A stretch of DNA of 64,000 nt, from positions 9,560,854-9,624,853 of the forward strand of contig OZ005689.1 in assembly GCA_963930775.1 (NCBI GenBank), read 5' to 3'. This document shows positions 56,201 through 64,000 of this stretch, one piece after another. Both the position numbers and the translations under genes were made by a program. How positions within the stretch are numbered: the stretch's first letter is position 1; every line of letters begins with the position of its first letter. Under the pieces are notes generated by a model. The model was given only the letters and a program-made list of their open reading frames with translations. It was not told the origin of the DNA and made no database searches. The DNA is from Cliona cf. orientalis (lineage: Eukaryota; Porifera; Demospongiae; Clionaida; Clionaidae).

Positions 56201-57235
56201 GGCAGCTCAAGCTAACGAAGAAGAATTCAGGATTATTTCAGAGATGCGAAACACTATTAAGCATTACTTGTGTAAGCTTGAAGTGATATCTGCTGCAATA
56301 CATGATATTGAACAAAATGGTGTTGCAACTACTTATCAAAAGGGAGCGCAGTCCCTACTTTTCACAAGAAAAAGACAGTGTGAGCTTGATCTAACAAGGC
56401 TTAACTCATTCATTAGTCATGGCGATTTTCCTGAATTAAGTCACTACCTTACAGAAGACGCTGACTGTGAAGAGCCTGAATTAGTACCTGAAGAAATTGA
56501 TGAAGATCCCATATTCAGTTTCGACAGTAGTGGGCTGGAAAGCAGTAACTGTTGCCAAGATTGTCCCGAGATACACAATTTAGACTCAGATGAGCTTGGC
56601 GCAATGTCCACGAGTTCAGAATTTGCTGATGATGAGGATTTTTTGGACTGTTCTGATCAGGAATGGGAAGATTTACCAGCACAGACAGCTCAAGGGCCAT
56701 CAAACCCACCACTCTTGTGCCAGTCTTCTGTTAAATCGAAGACCCCTACGCTATCGTTAAATTCAAGGCAATCGTTGAGGTGTGTTGACAACCGAGAACC
56801 ACTGTTAGTGCCAATGGATACAGATACAAAGGTGCTAAGTGACTGTCCTTCGTCAAGTAGTGATGAGGAAGAGTTAGAAGTTCACATTGGAGAAAGGAGA
56901 AATTTCTTCGTGAGGAATACATTCGCTCTACCATGGTGAGATACCACTATAATACTATTATTATTATTATTATACACTCACCATCAATACTCATGCAGAA
57001 ACCAATTGAATTAGATGATGAACAACGGCAGATGTTGAGCAAGATAAAGGAGGGTACAGGTATATGTGGACATGCAGTTCATAAATACAATGTCATGTAT
57101 GACATAATATTATTTGAACTACTGTATATAGGACATGTATCAAAGCCATCGAGCTTTCTCAGAAAGATACCAGGAGAGAATTGTAGGAGTGCAGCAAAAT
57201 TATTAGCTAAAGGCATGAGAAGACATAAATCATAG
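53211..57235 (+). CDS. KDZ-superfamily transposase (Kyakuja/Dileera/Zisupton type)
   Basis: About 16 exons with GT/AG borders: 53211-53693, 53768-53870, 53920-54137, 54191-54240, 54302-54380, 54441-54620, 54676-54815, 55020-55125 (or from about 54930), 55188-55271, 55337-55523, 55579-55668, 55731-55811, 55872-55940, 56029-56909, 56999-57059, 57132-57235. The N-terminal region has a zinc-binding cluster (CSNCGAPANVRCRQC, FFCSDCG, CxC2-like). The catalytic core has SIDANFGL (first Asp), MYDIACNLEKHL (second Asp), FHAYGHESACQ and GFGLSDGEVVERVWSY (Glu), the RNase-H-fold hallmarks of KDZ transposases. A long C-terminal helical and acidic region follows. The product would cut and paste the surrounding element. 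All catalytic residues are present, so it may be active. Confidence 0.85.
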
Positions 57236-57417
57236 TGACTGTTGTAATGTGACAATCCATTATACAACAATAATAATGATATTATAATAATCAGACAGTG
57301 TACTATTTATCATAATAATTATCATGAAAGCTATTCAATACATGTTTTTCTTGATTGTTATTGATCCATCACTTGTGTAGCTATGCATGCAGCTGCACTG
57401 CTTAGCACGACTGCATC

Positions 57418-59836
57418 TTATTTAATTAAGTTATTTGCTGGCCATGTTGTGAATTGTCCAGCCATGAGCGTTTCTTCGTCATCAAATGAGCTGACAAACA
57501 CAGGAGCAGTGTTGGGTTGAATGTATTCAATTATGACTTTAACATAGCCTTGGGGTATAGTATGTCCATGAAGATTAGATCCTTCAGTCACAGTACCCGT
57601 TCCAACAGACTTTCCCTTCTGCATGAGCATCACCTTGTCTCCACACATAAACTGTACTGCCGGCTCAATTGCTTGCCTTGGCTGTTTGTATTTCTTCTTT
57701 TTGAAGTATGTGTGATCATGCTCTAAAGGAGCTGCAGAAGAGGGTTTGCTAACTTTGGCATGGCTCGACTCCACTATACATGCAGGTGGAGATGCTGAGG
57801 AGGCACAGTGGGAAAATTCTGGCATAAGAAGAACGTTACAACTTTGGTATGACACTTTTTGAAGAAATGATGACGGTAGTGCTACTCTTCCATCACGTAC
57901 ATGGCTAGTAAACAAAAAAAAGATTTCATGGTTCATGTACAATGTACACGTAATATCTAGTGACTGTGTGTACATCGGTACAAGTAGTTACCTTTGTGCG
58001 GCAGTCTTTACCACAGATGATGGTAACTTGCTTGCTGTATAGAGAAAATTGTCTTGACAATCATAATTATGGATCACCCATGCAAGATCGAGGGCCATGC
58101 AGGTACATGTACAATGTACATGTGTGTAGTCACGTGCAATGAGAGCAATGGTGGTTATAGAATGAGCCCACCTGAGATTTATGATTGCTATAATATTATA
58201 TACATGAGGTGCATAGTTGGGCTGCTATCATATACCTATAGCTACGTGCAGCTACATGTACAGTACGTGGAACCCCTCTATAGAGGCCACATTTCTATGG
58301 GAATGAAATCTTCGGCATTATAGTGGGACTCCTTATCTCAGGGGTTGTTTCCTATTTCAGTAATGTAGTCGCTCAATCAATAAGTGTATAATACATGGTA
58401 CATGTACATAATAATTATATGTGCCATGTGTACAATTTTCCAATTAAAGCACACACTGTTATATATCACTGTACATGTGACGTCAAGTGTACATGTACAT
58501 GTATAACAATTACAAAGTGCTTGTACATACACAATCGTCATGTATATACATGCACATACATTGTACATGCATGTACACATACATTACATGTGCAAGTACA
58601 TATATTATTATCTCTCTTTCTCACCATAGAGTTTCAAATTCTCTCTATTCTCGAGAATACTTTTGAGAGTTGACTTTCCATATGATGATGGATGTTTAAG
58701 TGTACAGCTAGTAGGCAATCCATCAATCTTCAGGCCATACTCCTCTGTTTTTGAGTATGGTAGCCTAGCCTTGTCATCGTGGATGTACTGACCTGATAGA
58801 ACGTGGCAGCAAATAATATGGAGTTGACTGTACAGTATAGTTTGTACATACAGTACTTCATGTGCTTACCATACAGCTTGTTGAACAATGACTCAACGGC
58901 CTTGCGTAAAGAATCTTTGTTATCCAGCTCAACACCACCTTCAGTTGGTGATTGTGTCTTCAAGAAACCTGTATAATGTTGACAAGAGTCATGTAAGGGT
59001 TTGTTATTAGTATAACATAATGTAAACATACATGACATTGTACATGTACATACCTGACTCTTTTGCCGATAAGTATCCCGAAAAGGAATACGGTACATAT
59101 GTTCCACAATCTTTCAAAAATTGAACCCCTGCCTCTGTTCCACCAACGTAGTGCTCACCCTCATGCACTACTACATACATCAAATGACAATCTTTGAGGA
59201 CTTCGGCATGTTCACTCTACAGATGTATAATATACACATTATCATAATGTATGTGGCTGTAGAATCAGTGAGCAAATCCAGAGATTATAAATGTACTACA
59301 TGTAGTACCATTTCTTGCAGATGACTGACAATCTTTTTGCATTCCTTCTTCACATTTACTTCTTTGAGATTTCCACTCTTCTTTTTAGCATCTTCATTGT
59401 ACTTTTGTCGTTCTTCCTCAGATAAAGATTTCCACAAGATACTAGATTCTTTATTTGATATGAGGCCAAACTTTGACTTGTGGACCCTGAATAAAATGAT
59501 TGTTGGTCTCTATAATACATGTAATGCATAAATATACATGTATGTAATGTTATGTCATGTTTTATGATACTAAATTGCTGGCAGCGAACCATATCTGCTT
59601 AACATGCATATACGTTATGACTGTATCCTTTCCCACTCCATTCCCATACCAAACAAAAAATCGTAAATTGCAGTAAGATATTATTATTATACTATGCCTA
59701 GCATAATTTTCGAATTGTGGGTAATACCTTGTGATCGTAAATATTCTCCATGCCGTAAGTTGTATCCAGAAAGGGCTCTCATCTTTCGGAGAGGCTCTTT
59801 CACATCACACGATGTAGATGTCTTCCTCTTGCTCAT
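57418..59836 (-). CDS. Accessory protein of the KDZ element, multi-exon
   Basis: ATG at 59836 (MSKRKTSTSCDVKEPLRKMR). Further exons lie roughly at 59332-59490, 59057-59215, 58868-58970, 58625-58790, 57990-58035 and 57421-57905, most with recognisable GT/AG borders. The second exon (KFGLISNKESSILWKSLSEE, then ERQKYNEDAKKK) resembles an HMG-box-like helix. The last exon has KVMLMQKGKSVGTGTVTEGS, LHGHTIPQGYVKVIIEYI and a final TWPANNLI, a pattern like the DUF8039 domain found beside plant-type transposases (from memory, unverified). The gene is convergent with the transposase (183 bp between stops) and inside the same terminal repeats, so a role in transposition is inferred. Exon ends are approximate. 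Confidence 0.6.
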
Positions 59837-59927
59837 TTCTACACAGACATGAATAGATCACGCATCTTCTATCACAATCACTGTAAAGTTAGTACATGCA
59901 TGTGTATGTACTGTATATAATAGTTAT

Positions 59928-60110
59928 CTGACAGTAAATTGGGGTGCATGAGATGCATGGTCGAATGCACCCAAATTACTATCAGATAACTATTTTGTTG
60001 GTAGTTGACCTCTGTTCACCATTGGTCTACTTTATGATGACCCAACCCCTTCCCATAGCTGGCAAATTGCCTATAAACACTTTGGTTGCTAGGCAACTAC
60101 CAACAAGTAC
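59928..60110. mobile_element. Hairpin element starting TAGTTATCTG, second copy
   Basis: ATAGTTATCTG, a short imperfect stem (GGGGTGCA...TGCACCC), then CAGATAACTATTTTGTTGG and further sequence, as at 49464-49720. It lies in the 5' flank of the accessory gene. Confidence 0.6.
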
Positions 60111-60984
60111 ACGTACAAGTACGAAGCAAGAAATGACATGTACACCAGGTGTAAAATTAATACGGACTAGACTACAACAATGAACTCCAGTAATAAAATA
60201 CATGGATGTGTATCTACAAGTCTTTTAAAGTCTGTTACCACCACTCACTAGCTTAACCACAATCCCACTAATGTGCTGTCCATGCAGATTACTCATAATC
60301 TTAATTAGCATTTACTATCAATCAAATTGCAAAGTGAACTGCTACATGTGTTGCAGGCACAAACATTGTGGCTCTCCTACTTATTACTCATTACACAGAA
60401 CATCAAACTGTACACAACATTTATTTCAAGTTGTCTCAAGGGAAGATGAGGTGACTACAAATGATACATACATGTAGGTACTAGCGCACAAATTAAATAG
60501 AGTATATCAAGAACTCTCTTAATAGTGACAGTGACACTAAGGGCCAGCTCCCTGCCCTGAGTTGTCTTAACCGTGACAAGGCCATATTATTATCATGGTT
60601 TCAACCCCCCTCCCTGTTATGTTTAGAATGTGCAAGCCATTGACACAAGTGCAACGCATACATCAAAATTGCCCATACATTTTGGGCAATGCATCAAGCA
60701 CACACCGAGGCATTACGCTCACTCACGTCATAGTCTGAACTTGCAAGTCACCAGACTATTCTAATGTGATCAGCACTGGCAGGCTAGCCCCCTTACACAT
60801 GAGGAAGTATCCATGTCCATACAGAACTTGGCATGTATGATTATGTGACAATAAATTATCGTTGCTACATAATAAACCACACACAACATGAAGAGTTAGC
60901 TCCTGATTGATCAGCGCACATGCATAAGTAGCCTCATACCCAGGTCCTTTGATGGAAAATGGGTCTGGTACCTATTGTACACAC

Positions 60985-61172
60985 ATGCGCCAACTACCCG
61001 AAGAAAATCTAGGGTGCCACAAAAGACTGTATGTTAGCTGCTTCACCCTCCTCCCATGGCCTAGGGTACGAGGATACACCGACATCGCTTCATACTCTAG
61101 GTGCGAGAGAAGGGCAAAATAGCATACAGTCGTTGCGGCACCCCAGATTTTCTTGGGGTAGTTGGCGCAGGG
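60985..61172. repeat. Imperfect long hairpin
   Basis: GCCAACTACCCGAAGAAAAT...GACTGTATGTTAGC (60989-61040) pairs with AGCATACAGTCGTTGCGGCA...TTCTTGGGGTAGTTGGC (61121-61167) around a GC-rich centre. It may be a further nested element, just inside the right internal inverted repeat. Confidence 0.6.
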
Positions 61173-61244
61173 TATCATCGGAAAATGCAACAACCCAGCA
61201 GCACTGAAACACCGTCTACAACCACACCACCCCTTGTGTCCCGC

Positions 61245-61660
61245 AAATAGGCTGGCCCAGCAGAATAATACCATCATAGAATTAATATCCCTTTTTGGAT
61301 CCCTTCAGTAGCACATGCACATCAGTATGGTGTGTGTACAGGATTTTCCTCTCCTCAGTGAATAATTATGTGGTACGTTATCTCGTGCCAAGGGTTTTTT
61401 AATATATTACCCCTTGTTCATGCTTAGTAGGTAACTTACCAGTGTGTTTCACTAGTGAAGAGATCATAGACTATGCACTGCCGGTGGACGCTCACAGGCT
61501 ACGGCTGGGCTATATACATATACCCCATCATGGTACCCGCTCCCGCAGTGTGACGACCCCTTTCCTTGTCTCCTATATGATGACTTCAGCTCAGCATACA
61601 CCTTGTCATACGGTCTTCCTTTTATCAGTATACATCTTGAAATTTTTATGTGAAGCGGGT
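61245..61660. repeat. Internal inverted repeat of the KDZ element, right arm
   Basis: Reverse complement of 52731-53130, from AAATAGGCTGGCCCAG to TTTTATGTGAAGCGGGT. Confidence 0.85.
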
Positions 61661-61899
61661 GCATCAACACAAGCACGAGTGTAAATTTGCAATTCGCTAA
61701 ATCAGAACGACGTATATACGGCCCGTGTCTCAGGCATGAGAATGCGCAATAGAATATTTCGCGTTTATGTCCGTAGAGATCACTGGGTATATAATTTCGC
61801 GTGACGGACGTACCATATATAATATATAATACATAATATAAAATTCGCGCATGGCTATACCGTTAATGTGGGGCTCGCTCAGGCTCAGGCTCGCCCCAA

Positions 61900-62560
61900 T
61901 TATTATCATCTAATTAGTGGTAGCTACTAGCACTGATGATTAGCTATAGCTGCTTCTAAGATCTATATAATTAAGCTACTCCTGCTAAAATCAATGCTTC
62001 ACTAACAATCCACGAGCTAAGATCTTAAAGAGCTCAAAACCAAAAAATTTGGTATTTCAAATCAGGTTGCAGGTGGATGTGCCAAATCCGACTCCTATAC
62101 ATTGCACACAAATTTTAATAATTATTGCCTGGATATTGCACACTCAACTCCTTTTATTCTAGTCTTGTATTCGAGATGTGAGTAACATTCAAGTTTTAAC
62201 CTCACTTGTAGCTATGAACTGATTCCAGGCCAACCTCACATTTGTGAGCTAATTCATACAGACCTCAAATTCACTGTTCTGAAGGTGAGGCTTGCCTATC
62301 ACTTGACATATTCACAAATTCATGGCCAACATCATATTATTTGTATGGTAGCTAATCTTGCTCGTATTACTGGGACTACACTTAATTCTTACCAGTTTGC
62401 TGATCAATAGTTACTGGCTTCATGTGCATCAGGGCATACACACATAATTAATTAAATATAGCGAATATACTCGTCACAGGTAATTATTGCAAGCAAGGCA
62501 TTGGAATGTGACTCGTATGGGACATCACAGGAATGTTTCTTGGTTTCCCACTCAATGTAC
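61900..62560. other. Copy of dermatopontin upstream flank
   Basis: Diverged copy of about 47235-47830 and 23460-23960 (GCACTGATGATT, AGGTGGATGTGCCAAATCCG, CAGGCCAACCTCACATTTGT phrases). No gene is seen. Confidence 0.6.
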
Positions 62561-62564
62561 CACC

Positions 62565-63050
62565 AGAGATACCACCAGAGGAGCTGGATAAGATTCTACA
62601 ACGTTTCTATGGTGAACTTGTGAAGAGGATGGCACTATAATATTATTGTAATTATGAACCAGAATCATTGAGAGTGATGATAGGGGAGCATGGAGCAACT
62701 CACAGTATCCTCAAGGACAGATGCTTTGAAATAAGTCGCAAGATACTGGAAGAAAAGGCAATTAAACTTTGGAAACATGGAAAAGGAAAACAGAAAATGA
62801 AAGCAGATGTGATTACTGAAGAAGAGGAAGAAGAGCTATTGTGGGAACGAGGTGCTTTAGGATACAATGATGCTAAAATACTGAATAGGACAGTGTTTTA
62901 TACACTAAGCCAGCACTTTGGTACACGTTAGCGTCAAGAACACCACAATGTCATAAAGAGCTCAAGGTCATGAAATCTCCTAATGGTGAAACTGGCTATG
63001 TTCAGTGGATAGCCTTGAATGACTGACAAAAACAAGAAAAGGAGGATTAA
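62565..63050 (+). pseudogene. DUF3504/ZMYM-KIAA1958-like relic
   Basis: Readable in broken frames: IPPEELDKILQRFYGEL near 62570, YEPESLRVMIG near 62658-62690, KGKQKMKADVITEEEEEELL near 62790-62845 and LNRTVFYTLSQHFGTR near 62880-62930, then a stop and RQEHHNVI. The order matches the N-terminal part of DUF3504 proteins, which derive from Crypton-type tyrosine recombinases. Stops and missing parts show it is a fragment. Confidence 0.65.
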
Positions 63051-63144
63051 ATAATTAAGCCAGCCAGGAGGATAGCCTTTTAATGATATTCAGGATATCC
63101 TATCAGTGTTTTGATTGTAGTTACTATCAAAACATTGATAGGAT

Positions 63145-63235
63145 AGTGCAGACACAACGTTCATGGCTTCATGATTTTAGTGGTTGCATGTTAATGATAT
63201 TCTGTGACATCAAATCTGGAAAGAGATGGTTAATT
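63145..63235. mobile_element. One arm of the MITE family at 5992-6325
   Basis: TTCATGGCTTCATGATTTTAG through TGACATCAAATCTGGAAAGA matches the inner part of the 5992-6325 element. Just upstream is an unrelated small hairpin (TCCTATCAGTGTTTTGAT and its complement, 63100-63140). The other arm is absent. Confidence 0.6.
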
Positions 63236-64000
63236 GTACTAGCTACTACTATGACATTGTGTGTTCAGGGTTCTATCTAGAAATTTTGGTTTGGGGTGGA
63301 AGGGGGCGTGGCACTTTCACGCACAGTCCCCTCCTCCAAACCATTAATTAATACCGGTAGGTATTTGTGGATAATATATTATGCTTTGACATTAATTTAG
63401 AGGAATCCTATTTACGTGTATTATCATAGCACCAAATAGTGTATGTTCCCCACCTTCTCCCCCACTCTCGAGCTCCCTGTCTCTTTTTCTCTTGCTACTC
63501 TCCTTTTGGGGGAGAAGCTGGGTGCTTTGTTGGGGGGGGGGGGGAAGCTTCCTTCCTGCCCCCTCCCGCCCCCCCCCCCTCCATGGCGAAAGTTTATGGG
63601 CAGGAGGTTCAGGATTGGCTGACTAAATCAGAAAATGGGGGGGTCATGATTGCTTTTGGTCAGAGCTTGTGACTTCCTTTCTAGAAATACTATAGAATGT
63701 TGTTCTAGTACAACCGGGGGTACTACAAAAAGAAACAGCTTTAACATAAAAGATTATTATGAGAAAAGAATGTTGTTAACTAAGCACACATTCGTTTTCC
63801 AGTACAACTTTCATGTTGTGCAAACAAGCATTCATGTTCCAGTACAACATTTACATCGTACAAAGAACTAGTAACATTCAGTTGTAAGTGTAATATATAT
63901 AATTACAATACTTTGATGAAGCCACATTTCAAGGTGAAAAACAGAATCTGATGCTACAAATCCCACAATAATAATATTATAACTTGTAATAATGTTATCA
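63236..64000. other. Intergenic, dermatopontin-type upstream flank and a poly-G tract
   Basis: A G tract near 63530-63543 lies beside a C-rich stretch. 63600-64000 resembles 46400-46900 and 22880-23240. No gene is supported. Confidence 0.5.

Larger units (their letters stand above)
49793..61899. mobile_element. Putative autonomous KDZ-superfamily DNA transposon, about 12.1 kb
   Basis: The ends TTGGGGCGAGCCTGAGC (left) and the inverted copy at 61899 are shared with the small element at 48903-49768. Inside are a KDZ transposase gene (53211-57235, plus) and a convergent accessory gene (59836-57418, minus), plus a 400-bp internal inverted repeat (52731-53130 and 61245-61660). Several smaller elements are nested in it, and there is a 23-base assembly gap at 51634-51656. 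A clean target-site duplication was not identified. Boundaries rest on the shared ends and on similarity to the small element. Confidence 0.7.

Noticed and set aside
58370-58600. Palindromic ACATGTACATGT-rich stretch as a coding region
   Set aside because: The overlapping frames on both strands are low-complexity readings of a GTACAT simple repeat inside an intron of the accessory gene.
48330-61915. Whole 48.34-61.90 kb block as one insertion into ACAACTATAAT/ATTATCATCTAA (continuous near 36800)
   Set aside because: The right-hand match is only about 16 AT-rich bases and the sequence beyond it follows a different paralogue, so a single empty site cannot be claimed.

Overview
The window looks like a metazoan, most probably demosponge, nuclear genome of the Amphimedon type. 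It is AT-rich, has short introns, many small palindromic DNA elements, tandem families of dermatopontin-like secreted proteins, and ZU5/death-domain and P-loop GTPase genes of the kind common in sponges. No bacterial or organellar genes were seen. The organism call is inference from gene content and style; no search was possible.

Layout. 1-13 kb holds minus-strand secreted-protein genes: the 5' end of one PLAT/multicopper-oxidase (laccase-like) gene (1-742), a truncated dermatopontin fragment (2.9-3.3 kb), a laccase pseudogene split by a LINE that itself carries a MITE (4.3-6.7 kb), an intact dermatopontin gene (7.1-7.8 kb) and a full-length laccase-like gene with several frame breaks (9.2-12.8 kb). 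15.4-17.0 kb is a septin/AIG1-like GTPase gene with one frame break. 17.2-19.5 kb is a ZU5 plus death-domain gene in at least seven exons. About 19.6-22.8 and 39.8-42.5 kb are two copies of one segmental duplication, each with a dermatopontin gene (the first intact, the second dead). 24.6-28.0 kb is a tandem array. 28.3-29.0 and 36.9-37.6 kb are two copies of an unrecognised 225-residue protein gene (first broken, second intact). 34.4-36.4 kb has a dead and a live deoxycytidylate-deaminase-like gene. 44.3-45.7 kb is another intact dermatopontin gene.

48.3-61.9 kb is an insertion complex. Its core is a roughly 12.1-kb putative autonomous DNA transposon (49793-61899) with GC-rich inverted ends. 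It carries a KDZ-superfamily transposase gene on the plus strand and a convergent accessory gene on the minus strand. An 866-bp apparent deletion derivative lies immediately upstream. 61.9-64 kb is degenerate flank with a DUF3504/ZMYM-like relic.

The signal that no feature list names comes from comparing the paralogous copies. They differ repeatedly by exact 4-bp insertions that turn a TA dinucleotide into TAGCTA, or TG/CA into TGCATG/CATGCA. Several of these fall in coding exons and account for frame breaks in the laccase-like gene, the orphan gene copy and one dermatopontin copy. A second notable signal is a set of 43-58 bp perfect or near-perfect palindromes with TAGCCTCG ends, and a 623-bp relative, each flanked by a 9-bp direct repeat.
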